Positions 56,201 to 64,000 of a stretch of DNA of 64,000 bases are shown piece after piece. The stretch spans positions 62,001-126,000 of the forward strand of contig JAOACS010000021.1 in NCBI GenBank assembly GCA_026417655.1, read 5' to 3'. The notes under the pieces are model-generated. The model was not told the DNA's origin. It was given only the letters and a program-made list of their open reading frames with translations, and searched no databases. This DNA comes from Syntrophobacterales bacterium (GTDB taxonomy: Bacteria > Desulfobacterota > Syntrophobacteria > Syntrophobacterales > Thermodesulforhabdaceae). Numbering within the stretch: position 1 is the first letter of the stretch; each line of letters begins with the position of its first letter. The translations under genes and the position numbers were made by a program.

Positions 56201-58260
56201 TATCCTTCGATCCCAATAACAGTAGCCTCAGAAATATTCTAAAAAACTATTGGTCATATGGTGATGCACTTGGAACTTGCGATGAAAATTGTGCCCAATC
56301 GGTTATGAAATATGTTCGAGGCTACGATAGACCTACCCCATCGGGTTCCACATTTCGTCTTAGGCAACAAAATGAAACGGGAAATGATATAAGGACAGCT
56401 TGGAAACTCGCCGACACAGTCTATTCAACACCAAGGATTGTAACGAATAAGGCGGTAAACGGCTACGATATCCGGTATGGTGATGTAACCTATGGAGAAT
56501 TTATTGATGAAAAGATAAAGAATCAAAAAGCCATAATTGTATTGGGTTCAAACGACGGTATGATTCACGCCTTCCGACTAGGCAGAGTCGAGGATATCCT
56601 TCCTCCTACGCAAAATAACGAAGGTAAACAGGTAGCAAAGGTTACCGACACAGAAACAATCGGCGAAGAAATATGGGCCTTCATACCTCAGAATGTTATC
56701 CCCTACTTAAGATGGTATTGTCAGGAGAATTACTGCCATATTCCAATGATAGAGACAACCTTTACTGTGTTAGATGCTTCTATAGGTGCCCCGGAAAACC
56801 CCTATCAACCGAACAACAATAAATCTAAAGATTCATGGCGAAGACTTCTAATAGCTCAGATGGGCTTTGGAGGAACTGAGATCACCGTAGGGGGTAAAAC
56901 CTTTAGTTCATCCATTATAGTCCTCGACATAACTAACCCTCTGGATCCTAAGCTGCTGTGGGAAAAACAACTGCCGGATCGATCTCTCACATTTGGTACA
57001 CCAGGCATTGTAAGATTAGGCGAAAGCGATAAAAATGGTGCGTGGTATCTTGTAATAGGAAGTGGACCAGTTAGCCTTACTACTACTAGTATTACCTATC
57101 CCCAACAGCCAAAGATCTATGTATTTAACTTAAAAACAGGCGAAGTTACAGCAACCTTATCCATCCCAAACGCCTCAAATGTAGCTGTAGGGGATTTTCT
57201 CTCAACAGATTTGGATCTTCCAAAGGGCGATTACCAGACCGATAATCTTTATTTTGGCACCTATAATAATTCCACCGGGGCTCTCTATAGGCTCAGAATT
57301 CGAAATAGCGAAAATTACATAACAACCCCTTCCCAATGGCAGATCTCTATGGTCATAAACGCTGGAAGACCTGTTTTTGCAGCCCCAGAGGTTACCCACG
57401 ATGAAAACAATATTAGGTGGCTCTACTTTGGAACAGGGATCTACATTAACAACCTACATACCGCACCAACTAACGAAAAGTTTTTCGGAATTATAGAAAC
57501 TGACAACTGTTGGAAGGGAACGAGCGTATGTAACGCCATAAGTGAAGGCACCGATCTTATTGATACAACAAACCTAAGGTTTACATCGGCAACGGCTTGG
57601 AAATATAGTTGTCAGTGCCCCGGAAGCATCACATTAAGGACAGGTAATTGTCGCTATGATGCAAATAACAACTGGATATGTGGTCCCTGCGAACCTGGTG
57701 AAAGTCTTATTATTACTGAAGTAAAGTTGGCAACCCTTACTGGGGCAACGGCATCTCTTGCATCCTGTAACGCAAAAAAGGATATGGAAGCGATTCAATG
57801 TATTGAAAGTCTTATCTACACCTATAATGCTAACTCTGGGCAATTTACATTCTACAGAAGGGGATGGATGTTAACTCTTTCAAATGAAAAAGTTTACTCA
57901 TCTCCTCGCATAGTCGGGGGCGCTGTTTTAGCTACTCCCTTTAAACCTTCAGCCGATCCATGTTCGGTAGGAGGCTCCACGAATCTACTCGCTCTGTACT
58001 ACAAAACAGGAACGCCCTACCCTCAGCCTATAATCAGGGCTGTTGGTGGCACAAGTTACAGCACCCTAACAAATGTGACAATCGGGATGGACATAGAAAT
58101 AGCCAAAGGACCTCCTCCAGTAAAAGAAAGTATTGTCATCAGAGTGCAGGAAGACGGAACGACGTCGGCTTTTACGCAAACAAGTGGGGGGATAACCAAG
58201 ATTGAAATTAGACAACCGAGCCTTGCAAAGGATATGTTTATTCACTGGCTTGCCAAGTAG
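53206..58260 (+). CDS. pilY1: PilY1-like type IV pilus tip adhesin
   Basis: The 1684-residue secreted protein has a signal peptide (about residues 1-24), an N-terminal region with a DLDDDGIIDVG calcium-type loop, a central region with DRDRDGIPD, and a C-terminal beta-propeller with LGSNDGMIHAFRLG and EEIWAFIPQNVIPYL, the PilY1 hallmarks. Several cysteine-rich insertions exist, one with CNTNSDCNISNDGLC. PilY1 sits at the pilus tip, affects retraction, and needs minor pilins for export. Here it is followed within 12 bases by fimT and then pilV-W-X. Confidence 0.9.
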   Translation: MRGIWFKVIVLWFIGTIMASRIWAVEQTNYCYIPPGISVASSVSPLVQLVIGRDHKFYYEAYNDASDLDDDGIIDVGYKHSITYYGYFDPYKCYSYEGSGANAKFVPKAVTINKYCDQVDGEWSGNFLNWLSMSRIDILKKVLYGGERLTDSASETVLQGAYIPQDAHSWGKEYSGDDTPKLTPFSKPGSGRRHLFCITSTSKYDAHKIRVAKNDTNRIWDWASTERAVCSGPDTPGDYRRGPVGTRSDIEDYYVRVKVCDSKVGLESNCKAYHDDKGNTVYKPIGLLQRYGEGDGSKWCSKSLKSCNTNSDCNISNDGLCVYKGRMYFGLLSGSYTKNLSGGVLRKNIWSIQDETNAQTGIFQSSENVEGNIILTIDRMKVIGFQYSDYSYQDSDGGTCGWLTQALQEGQCRMWGNPIAEMMYEALRYLVGKGSPTSPFTYSGTQDSGLNLSKPDWGIKQGNTYYQTTQLFPWCAKRFMLVISDINNSYDSDSVPGSFFSSFSGDLPNLNVSTIANTISSQENIRGSKFIGQVETNTDFLCTPKNVSTLSKIRGICPEEPTKQGSYYPASIAYYGNIIAKDNTGLGSDVKTYAVALASPLPDIAIKVGDQTVRIVPVGKSFSGCLNVYNACASKCNLTSGSNGLRVISCSSDAFCPTNQIVDFYIDTIIYDSSNNITNLRLRVNFEDVEQGADHDMDAIIFYEITPQGSNQVKVKVTSEYAAGCIDQVLGFNISGTTEDGTYLVVKDKDVGGADGDTPSAVSNLPLTWEKVFTISSNVAEQIKEPLWYAAKWGGFDDRNGNNLPDLQSEWDRDRDGIPDTYFKVTNPLRLEEQLEKAFLDILGRISSGTTVVALPPTSTTEASIMARTYFYPEKTAGIQKMRWIGELSSLWFDPNSLMRENTDNYGESNVMKIMDVKKDYPVSFIFSSTDNAYVAWIYNDLDNTGNPRSCTHTSKHIEDIAPVFSSGSLLMQKDPDSRNIKTWLDTNSNEIVESSEVISFDPNNSSLRNILKNYWSYGDALGTCDENCAQSVMKYVRGYDRPTPSGSTFRLRQQNETGNDIRTAWKLADTVYSTPRIVTNKAVNGYDIRYGDVTYGEFIDEKIKNQKAIIVLGSNDGMIHAFRLGRVEDILPPTQNNEGKQVAKVTDTETIGEEIWAFIPQNVIPYLRWYCQENYCHIPMIETTFTVLDASIGAPENPYQPNNNKSKDSWRRLLIAQMGFGGTEITVGGKTFSSSIIVLDITNPLDPKLLWEKQLPDRSLTFGTPGIVRLGESDKNGAWYLVIGSGPVSLTTTSITYPQQPKIYVFNLKTGEVTATLSIPNASNVAVGDFLSTDLDLPKGDYQTDNLYFGTYNNSTGALYRLRIRNSENYITTPSQWQISMVINAGRPVFAAPEVTHDENNIRWLYFGTGIYINNLHTAPTNEKFFGIIETDNCWKGTSVCNAISEGTDLIDTTNLRFTSATAWKYSCQCPGSITLRTGNCRYDANNNWICGPCEPGESLIITEVKLATLTGATASLASCNAKKDMEAIQCIESLIYTYNANSGQFTFYRRGWMLTLSNEKVYSSPRIVGGAVLATPFKPSADPCSVGGSTNLLALYYKTGTPYPQPIIRAVGGTSYSTLTNVTIGMDIEIAKGPPPVKESIVIRVQEDGTTSAFTQTSGGITKIEIRQPSLAKDMFIHWLAK

Positions 58261-58272
58261 GGAACCCTTGAG

Positions 58273-58833
58273 ATGAAAAAATTCAATTTATCAGAGGGAC
58301 TTACACTAGTAGAGCTTCTTATTGTAATAGCGATTATGGCAGCTGTTATAGGGCTTGCCTCTAAGTCGATAAATTTAATCACCCAGGCAAGAGTTGGAAT
58401 AGTGAGAGACGTTATTTTGAAAATGATTGAGGAAGCTCGTTTTAGATCCCTTACATCCGTTCCTCACGGTGTGAGATGTGATGGAACAATGGTCCAACTT
58501 CTAGCGGTTAGGGATGGAACCTGCAGCCATGATAATAGCCTAAGATGTATAAACGATGAAGACTGCGGAATTGGTAATATTTGTATTTCGGGTGACTACC
58601 GCTTTAGCATAAGTGAGGAAACAATAACGCGGGAAAATTACCAGATCCCCTACGGTTACAGAATATGTTGTCTCACCTCTTGCAATACTTATACAATATG
58701 GTTTGACAGAAAAGGTATTCCTCGAGATGTCTCTTGGGGTTTAGGCATGACAACAATTAGAATACTTGATGGTTCCCAAACCATGGCGGATATACCTATA
58801 AGTGCAGCAGGACGGGTTAAGTATGAAAAATAA
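58273..58833 (+). CDS. fimT: FimT/GspH-type minor pseudopilin
   Basis: The 186-residue prepilin-like protein has a type III leader, cleaved in SEG-LTLVELLIV, followed by the pilin hydrophobic helix. The globular part holds a cysteine-rich loop (CSHDNSLRCINDEDCGIGNIC near residues 78-98) that is related to one in PilY1. It lies 12 bases after pilY1 and overlaps pilV by 11 bases. Confidence 0.85.
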   Translation: MKKFNLSEGLTLVELLIVIAIMAAVIGLASKSINLITQARVGIVRDVILKMIEEARFRSLTSVPHGVRCDGTMVQLLAVRDGTCSHDNSLRCINDEDCGIGNICISGDYRFSISEETITRENYQIPYGYRICCLTSCNTYTIWFDRKGIPRDVSWGLGMTTIRILDGSQTMADIPISAAGRVKYEK

Positions 58834-59491
58834 AAACCAAAAAGGCTTTACCCTTTTAGAAGTTCTTGTCGCCATGGTGTTTTTCCTTATATGCTCTATA
58901 GGTCTTGTGAGCTTCACAGTAATGGCGATAGGAGAGAGAAAGAACATAGAAAGACGCCATCAAGCTTATGCCATTGCCCAAGATATTGCAGAAAGACTTA
59001 GAGGCATTCCTAACAATAGTAACCTCATTCGACCAACTTCTTCCAATGAAAACACTTATATTAGATACGACGAAGGTGAGATAAAATACTGTTCCTCCCT
59101 TTCTGTCGTTACTACCTCAGAATTTTCACCCTTAGGAAACGGGTTACTGTTTCTATACGATAGTAACCATGATGGAGAAATTGGAACATCAGAGATAAAC
59201 ATAAGTTCAAATCCCAAAATAGACCATCCCAATTCCTCAATGAACTATGACATTATTAAACCAATAAGAAAAGTGCCCGATGGAACAACCTTTTATACCA
59301 TATGGGGTGTCCGCTATATGCCCTGCAATATCCCAGAAAGGCAGGCAAAGATTTTTATTACCGTCTATTGGATTGAACCAGAACCAACTGATGACGATGT
59401 ATCGGTAGTTGCCCAAAAAATATCAAGTAACATTTATAGACTTAAAACCGTAAGCTACACTACAGATAGGTTCTATGGGGTATCACAATGA
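58823..59491 (+). CDS. pilV: Minor pilin PilV-like
   Basis: The protein, about 222 residues, starts MKNKNQKG-FTLLEVLVAMVFF, the prepilin cleavage site with Glu5, followed by the pilin N-terminal helix. I chose the ATG at 58823 because the earlier in-frame ATG at 58802 precedes the leader peptide. The globular domain is of the PilV kind. It is overlapped by fimT upstream and shares four bases with pilW. Confidence 0.85.
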   Translation: MKNKNQKGFTLLEVLVAMVFFLICSIGLVSFTVMAIGERKNIERRHQAYAIAQDIAERLRGIPNNSNLIRPTSSNENTYIRYDEGEIKYCSSLSVVTTSEFSPLGNGLLFLYDSNHDGEIGTSEINISSNPKIDHPNSSMNYDIIKPIRKVPDGTTFYTIWGVRYMPCNIPERQAKIFITVYWIEPEPTDDDVSVVAQKISSNIYRLKTVSYTTDRFYGVSQ

Positions 59492-60501
59492 GAGAGAAAT
59501 ATAAAATTCCGCAGGGAGGTTTTTCTCTTGTAGAACTTCTCGTAACTGTTGCGCTTGTAGCAATTATTCTTGCAGTTGTAATGCCCCAATATATATCGCT
59601 TCTTAGACACTCTACAGTAACAAGGAAGACCGCAAAAACCGACATTGAAGTGGTCAGCAACCTCGAACAATTTTTCAAGGACATTCATACAGCAGGATAT
59701 GGACTCCCCAACTCTTCTAAAAATCTCAATGCGGTTCAATGTACTCGACTTAATGGAATTTCTATCGGGAATAGCTCAGTAACTATAAGGAGTCCCGCTG
59801 CAGGTGACAAGGTCCATGCTGGAAAATGGGCTATAGTATCGGGCGATGGTATGTCACTTCCCCTTCCTACTAATCCCCTTAATGTTATTAATAACATACC
59901 TCAGGACAACTACGTGATGATACTTGACACAGCCCAGTCCAACCCAGAAACCCTTGGCGTATTTCGAATTGGTAGTAATCGATCACTTACCTACGTAGGG
60001 AGCTCTGTGGCAACAAGGGATAAACTCGCCAGTAAAATAGCCTATTGGATACCGACTAGTAGCTCAAGTTCAATAGCCGAGTGTTACGAAACTACCTATA
60101 GCCTTCAAAACTATACCACCCAAAATCCAATACCCAATATGTGCGCTTCTACAACTAGAGTCTTGAGACGTTCAAAGAATCCCGCAGATGTCAGCAATGA
60201 ATCACCGCAACCAATCCTTGATTGTGTAAAGACATTTGTTGCAAGGATTGGCTGTCTTTCATCACAACTTACGTGGAGACAGAGTGAGTGTGAAACCGGT
60301 GAGATTCCAAAGCTCTTAAGGGTTGGGATCGTTTACCAAATAGGTCCGAGGGAAAAGACAGGGGTATATCCCTATAGTAACATCTTACTTTTCGGCGATT
60401 TAGGATCTACTCTTTCTGAGAACATCAACTTTTCAGAGGATGAAAGGTATTATCGATGGGCAGTTTTAGAAAAAACGCTTTACCTTCCCAACATGGAATA
60501 G
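59488..60501 (+). CDS. pilW: Minor pilin PilW-like
   Basis: The 337-residue protein has the prepilin signal QGG-FSLVELLVTVALVAIILAV. Such long PilW proteins contribute to pilus-tip initiation with PilV, PilX and PilY1. The ATG overlaps the pilV stop; the coding region overlaps pilX by 46 bases in another frame. Confidence 0.85.
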   Translation: MREKYKIPQGGFSLVELLVTVALVAIILAVVMPQYISLLRHSTVTRKTAKTDIEVVSNLEQFFKDIHTAGYGLPNSSKNLNAVQCTRLNGISIGNSSVTIRSPAAGDKVHAGKWAIVSGDGMSLPLPTNPLNVINNIPQDNYVMILDTAQSNPETLGVFRIGSNRSLTYVGSSVATRDKLASKIAYWIPTSSSSSIAECYETTYSLQNYTTQNPIPNMCASTTRVLRRSKNPADVSNESPQPILDCVKTFVARIGCLSSQLTWRQSECETGEIPKLLRVGIVYQIGPREKTGVYPYSNILLFGDLGSTLSENINFSEDERYYRWAVLEKTLYLPNME

Positions 60502-61013
60502 CACTTATTACGGTTCTAATCATCGCTTTTTCAGGTGTTGCCCTCGTAGGGGGGATCTTTTATCTTTTGAGAGGTAGCCTAAAGATAGTTACTCTCAACA
60601 GAGAATTTAAGAATGTGCAAGAGGCTGCTGGGGGAGCGATCGAGTATGGAGTAGCTTTAATAAAGTATCTAATCCAACATGAAGGAGATCTACCCTCAGC
60701 TATAAGAAACGATTTAGGTATAGGAAATACAGTAAACCTTTCCCCCCTTTATCAATGTAACCCCGCTCAACAAACCACCATCTCTTTAAAAACCCCGGGC
60801 GACCAATACGGACTAAGGAGTTATCGGATTCGCCTAACCATAACGTGCCAAAACTATCATCTAATCCCTGGATCTGAGAGTCTAAGGTTCCCACCACCAC
60901 CTACGGGAACAGGTGGAAATAAATCCTATTACGTGTTATACTATATTAATGCGGTGGTAAAGGGAGGTGATACGGTGGCAGATGTAGAAAGTGTTTATAG
61001 AACTTCCATGTAA
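60456..61013 (+). CDS. pilX: Minor pilin PilX-like
   Basis: The 185-residue protein has a short leader followed by HG-IALITVLIIAFSGVALVGG, the PilX pattern in which the usual Glu5 is absent. It is the last of the minor pilins. No terminator hairpin was seen between it and the pilA promoter region. Confidence 0.8.
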   Translation: MGSFRKNALPSQHGIALITVLIIAFSGVALVGGIFYLLRGSLKIVTLNREFKNVQEAAGGAIEYGVALIKYLIQHEGDLPSAIRNDLGIGNTVNLSPLYQCNPAQQTTISLKTPGDQYGLRSYRIRLTITCQNYHLIPGSESLRFPPPPTGTGGNKSYYVLYYINAVVKGGDTVADVESVYRTSM

Positions 61014-61117
61014 TCAAAGCAAAAAAAGGTCAAAGACATGACAAAAATTGTCACTAATCTCCCTTTCCAAAAAAAACAATGAGAAAAAAAATCAATATCC
61101 TATGGCTTTATTGGAAT

Positions 61118-61133
61118 TGGCACGATAATTGTA
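61118..61133 (+). promoter_or_regulatory. Sigma-54 type promoter of the major pilin
   Basis: TGGCACGATAATTGTA matches the TGGCACG-N4-TTGCW consensus of sigma-54 promoters, with both invariant GG at -24 and a TG in place of GC at -12. It lies 66 bases before pilA, with a 5' leader. PilS/PilR-controlled pilA transcription uses sigma-54 in Pseudomonas and Geobacter-type bacteria. Confidence 0.7.
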
Positions 61134-61199
61134 TCTATATTTAAGTGTCTTGCTCTAAAGATAGAGCTAACCCAAAAATAAAAAAAAGGAGGAGACTTT

Positions 61200-61739
61200 A
61201 TGTTTAAAAGATTTGGTAATTCAAAGGGTTTTACACTCATAGAACTTCTTGTAGTGGTGGCAATTATTGCCATCCTTGCCGCAATTGCTGTCCCTCAATA
61301 TATGAAGTATACAGCAAATGCAAGACTTTCAAACGTTCAAAACTTTACAAAAAGTCTAGCCCAATTAGCTATTGGGTTAGGTGCAACGGCAGTCCAAAAT
61401 CCTGATCCAAACTGTAATAACGACAATACCTTTGGGATTGACATGGTTTCGCAAGGTCAGAGTTACTATCTGGTAGCTTACGGAGATGCAGGGGGGGCTG
61501 CTACTTCCTGTGATATGGTAAAGCCATTCGATACAAAACCTTCATGGTTAAGTCAAATTAACATTTCAGGTCTAACCGTTGAGCTTCGTGGAACTGAGGC
61601 TGTTATTACCGGTGGAAGCATCAAAGTTATCTCCAATTATGTTGCTAAAAGCGGCACATATTTTGGCTGTACGTACGACGGCACCAAACACCTCTTAGTA
61701 GACGCAGACAGTGCTACAGCAATATGTAGCATTAAGTAA
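61200..61739 (+). CDS. pilA: Type IV pilin (major-pilin-like)
   Basis: The 179-residue prepilin has the leader [37 protein letters not shown], cleaved before Phe. The mature N-terminal helix has Glu5, conserved in pilins, and continues as an amphipathic spine. Four cysteines lie in the globular domain, probably two disulfides. GGAGGAG precedes the ATG and a sigma-54 promoter lies upstream, which fits a highly expressed major pilin. Confidence 0.9.
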   Translation: MFKRFGNSKGFTLIELLVVVAIIAILAAIAVPQYMKYTANARLSNVQNFTKSLAQLAIGLGATAVQNPDPNCNNDNTFGIDMVSQGQSYYLVAYGDAGGAATSCDMVKPFDTKPSWLSQINISGLTVELRGTEAVITGGSIKVISNYVAKSGTYFGCTYDGTKHLLVDADSATAICSIK

Positions 61740-61776
61740 GGAAGACAAGAGAGAGAAATTAATACCAGATCTCATT

Positions 61777-61799
61777 AGAGGGGGATTTACTCCCCCTCT
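61777..61799 (+). terminator. GC-rich hairpin between the two pilin genes
   Basis: AGAGGGGG pairs with CCCCCTCT around a 7-base loop, 38 bases after the pilA stop and just before the next pilin. It is followed by TATT only, so it could be a leaky terminator or a 3' stabiliser that makes the upstream pilin mRNA more abundant. Confidence 0.65.
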
Positions 61800-61815
61800 T
61801 ATTGGGAAGCTCTCA

Positions 61816-62307
61816 ATGAAAACACAAAGCAAAGGCTTTTCTCTTATTGAACTTTTAGTGGTAACAGCCATAATTGCAATCCTTGCGGCAATTGGCACAA
61901 CGCAGTATATGAAATACATAGCTAATTCAAAATACGCAAGGATAGAATCCTTCGCTCGTCAAATGATTCTTGTTGCTGAAGACGTGTATAGTGAATTCCA
62001 GAGATATCCATCGGGAACATGTAGTGCAATATCCTTAACAGCTGACCTGCTCTGCGGAGTCAATGCATCAGGCACAGTGGTAACGGGATCTGCAAACTAT
62101 AATTTTAAAGTCCCTTCAAGAATGCTTGTAAGCTTCATCCCCAAGGGGGCATCGGATATTCAGATTTTAATAGAATCAAACCTTCTCACCGCCTGGGGAG
62201 GGAGTGGAAACGCCAAAATTGTCTTCGATAGTAGAACCTCCTCTGTGAATTTCTCCTGCTGGGATAACTCTATTCATAAGAGGAATTGGCCTAGTGGATG
62301 TCCGTAG
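61816..62307 (+). CDS. Second type IV pilin-like protein
   Basis: The 163-residue protein begins [27 protein letters not shown], nearly identical in its N-terminal helix to PilA. I chose the ATG at 61816; the frame upstream to 61711 would begin before the leader. The globular part has three cysteines and ends near the next gene. It could be a minor pilin or an alternative major pilin. Confidence 0.85.
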   Translation: MKTQSKGFSLIELLVVTAIIAILAAIGTTQYMKYIANSKYARIESFARQMILVAEDVYSEFQRYPSGTCSAISLTADLLCGVNASGTVVTGSANYNFKVPSRMLVSFIPKGASDIQILIESNLLTAWGGSGNAKIVFDSRTSSVNFSCWDNSIHKRNWPSGCP

Positions 62308-64000
62308 CAAATCCCTTCATCTGTCATCCATCGCCATTATCATAGCTTCTTTACTTTGTTATGCCCCTACATTCAAGATAGGTTTCATATGGGATGATTA
62401 CCTATATATTCAGCAACAATTGGCTTCAGTAAAAGAGTTTAGTTTCGTAGATGGATTAAGGCAACTTATCTATTTTAGACCCACCGTTACAATATTTTCT
62501 CTTTTTGATTATACCATATGGCATCGTAATCCTCTGGGTTATCATATAACAAACTTCTTGTTTCATACTATTAATAGTCTTCTTGTCTTTGTGCTGGCTC
62601 AACGCCTTCTTAGTACAACCAATGGGTTGGATTCCCATGATAAAAGCCTGACTCTAGCATCCCTTTTTGCAGGTTTAATATTCGCTACCCATCCCATCCA
62701 TACAGAATCGGTCAATTGGGTTGCAGGAAGAACAGATTTAATCTGCACAACCTTTTTTCTCCTATCCTTCATCTCCTATCTGGAGTTTAGGCATAAAAGA
62801 TCCTGGAGAGCTCTATTCCCATCAGTTGTATTCGCTGTGTTTACTGCGGCGGCAAAGGAACCCGGTATAATGCTACCCTTTGTTATAGTTGCCTACGAAC
62901 TATTAATAGGCAGGAATAAAGGCTTCTTTTGGAAAATCCTTATACTGTGCACCCTAGTTTTCCTAATCCTTGTCGTGTTGAGATGGCATATAGTAGAAGA
63001 GATAATTTTTAAACAGCTAGATAAAAAGGGAAATAGCGAATTTGTCCGCCTTCTTTTGCTTGCCCACGGATTTTATGTAAAAAAGATTTTTTGGCCCTTT
63101 CCCCTAAATTTCTTTATAGCAGAGCTACCTGAGACTATACCCTTCATTATACTGGGGGTGGTCTCATTTGGTGGCATCCTAGTGAGTGTATTAATGCTAC
63201 ATAGGAGGCATTCTCTATATTCATTCCTAGGATGCTGGTGGCTTATTGTATTGTTTCCCCATTTTTTAATTCTACTCGGAGGAAGTGCTGTAGCCCCTGT
63301 CGCTGAACGCTATCTCTATCTTCCATCCGTTGCCTTTTGTATCTTACTGGGATATGCCCTTACTAGAATCACTCCAGTTACTCTAGGCAAAATAGCCTTA
63401 GGCCTCATAATTACAGTTTACGGCGTTGGAACGTTTAATCGAACAATCCTATGGACGGACGAAGAGCTACTTTGGAAGGATACAGTTGAGAAATCCCCAA
63501 GATCTGCAACACCTGGCCAATGGTATGGTAATGCCCTTATGGTAAAAGGGAAAGTAAGAGAGGCTATCGAGGTATGGCAAAGGTCCCTTACTCTTCCTTA
63601 TATGACAGGAAAACACATGGATTCCACCGGAATGGATTCTATTTTCAGAAAAAACCTTCTTCACACCTCCATCGCCATCGCTTACTTAAGACTCGGGGAA
63701 AGGGATAAGGCTAAAGAACATTTAACTAAAGCGATTGAGCTTTTTGGAAACCACTATCATGCCTATTACCTACTTGGAATAATCGAAAGAGAGGAAGCTT
63801 TAGAGGAGCCCAAAGAAGAAACTAGAAAGATTCGCTTGCTTAGGGCCCTTAACTTCTTGACAATTTCTAGTAAACTTAATCAGGCTCACCAAGAGAGCTT
63901 ATATTTCCTAGGCCTTACCCAAAAGGAACTAAACCTCAATTTGGAAGCGATGGAGTCCTTTAGATTGGCCCTAGAGTTAGACCCTCGCACCCCCTTGGCT
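62294..64000 (+). CDS. TMTC-like membrane glycosyltransferase with TPR repeats, C-terminus beyond window
   Basis: The open frame runs from a GTG at 62294 to the window end (569 codons seen, no stop). The membrane part contains WDDY near residue 31 and HPIHTESVNWVAGRTDL near residues 133-149, the family signature of TMTC/DUF1736-type glycosyltransferases, and many hydrophobic helices. From about residue 400 on it becomes TPR-like, ending LGLTQKELNLNLEAMES...LALELDPRTP. It overlaps the pilin stop by 14 bases, so translation is probably coupled. The start codon choice is uncertain. Confidence 0.75.
   Translation, partial: MDVRSKSLHLSSIAIIIASLLCYAPTFKIGFIWDDYLYIQQQLASVKEFSFVDGLRQLIYFRPTVTIFSLFDYTIWHRNPLGYHITNFLFHTINSLLVFVLAQRLLSTTNGLDSHDKSLTLASLFAGLIFATHPIHTESVNWVAGRTDLICTTFFLLSFISYLEFRHKRSWRALFPSVVFAVFTAAAKEPGIMLPFVIVAYELLIGRNKGFFWKILILCTLVFLILVVLRWHIVEEIIFKQLDKKGNSEFVRLLLLAHGFYVKKIFWPFPLNFFIAELPETIPFIILGVVSFGGILVSVLMLHRRHSLYSFLGCWWLIVLFPHFLILLGGSAVAPVAERYLYLPSVAFCILLGYALTRITPVTLGKIALGLIITVYGVGTFNRTILWTDEELLWKDTVEKSPRSATPGQWYGNALMVKGKVREAIEVWQRSLTLPYMTGKHMDSTGMDSIFRKNLLHTSIAIAYLRLGERDKAKEHLTKAIELFGNHYHAYYLLGIIEREEALEEPKEETRKIRLLRALNFLTISSKLNQAHQESLYFLGLTQKELNLNLEAMESFRLALELDPRTPLA

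Overview
The window comes from a strictly anaerobic, sulfate-reducing bacterium, most likely a member of the Desulfobacterota (deltaproteobacterial) lineage. The evidence is a dissimilatory sulfate adenylyltransferase next to a complete qmoABC electron-transfer module, HdrA/MvhD-type flavin and iron-sulfur oxidoreductases, a two-gene SUF system, and an F-ATPase operon that has tandem b'/b subunits but no a or c genes. Base composition is moderate and gene density is high. I found no tRNA, rRNA, CRISPR array, insertion sequence or phage gene.

Layout. 1-1.5 kb: start of a complex I operon (nuoA, B, C and the start of D, minus strand). 1.7-8.2 kb: qmoA-qmoB-qmoC-sat plus a small protein of unknown function (minus strand), without aprBA. 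8.5-14.3 kb: two small membrane proteins, thioredoxin and its reductase, a BamD-like lipoprotein, rho and der (plus). 14.2-16.1 kb: a lone glycosyltransferase and a coiled-coil putative nuclease. 16.2-24.0 kb: an electron-bifurcation type cluster (HdrA, MvhD-like, two iron-sulfur proteins and an FAD/NAD(P) subunit, minus). 24.3-31 kb: sufC-sufB, cysQ, unknown genes, an RluA-type pseudouridine synthase, a zinc-ribbon protein and speD-speE. 31.3-35.6 kb: a rhomboid protease and a giant PIG-L/glycosyltransferase fusion. 35.8-41.2 kb: mreBCD-PBP2-rodA (cell shape). 41.4-47.3 kb: ATP synthase. 47.4-52.6 kb: glmS, a small secreted protein and a hybrid sensor kinase. 52.8-64 kb: type IV pilus locus (pilY1, minor pilins, two pilin-like genes) and a TMTC-like membrane glycosyltransferase cut by the window edge.

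Main discoveries. (1) The HdrA gene is read through an in-frame TGA at 23858-23860. It is followed at the right distance by a 7-bp hairpin with an AGGUC-containing loop, so it is a selenoprotein of about 1471 residues; it also carries an inserted GltD/NfnB-like module and a second HdrA-like half. (2) Three Rex-like 18-bp palindromes lie at the promoters of qmoABC, sat and the ATP synthase operon, suggesting one redox-controlled energy regulon. (3) The speDE operon has a near-consensus promoter, then a leader of about 125 nt that can form an intrinsic terminator and a competing hairpin: a candidate riboswitch or attenuator. (4) One 1195-residue protein joins a PIG-L deacetylase to three GT2 domains. 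(5) The pilin locus has a sigma-54 promoter, a hairpin between its two pilin genes, and a linked TMTC-like gene that may glycosylate pilin.

The genes fit together as an energy-conserving core: sulfate activation (sat), menaquinol to APS-reductase electron transfer (qmo), flavin-based bifurcation (hdrA cluster), complex I and ATP synthase. Around this core are housekeeping and envelope functions.
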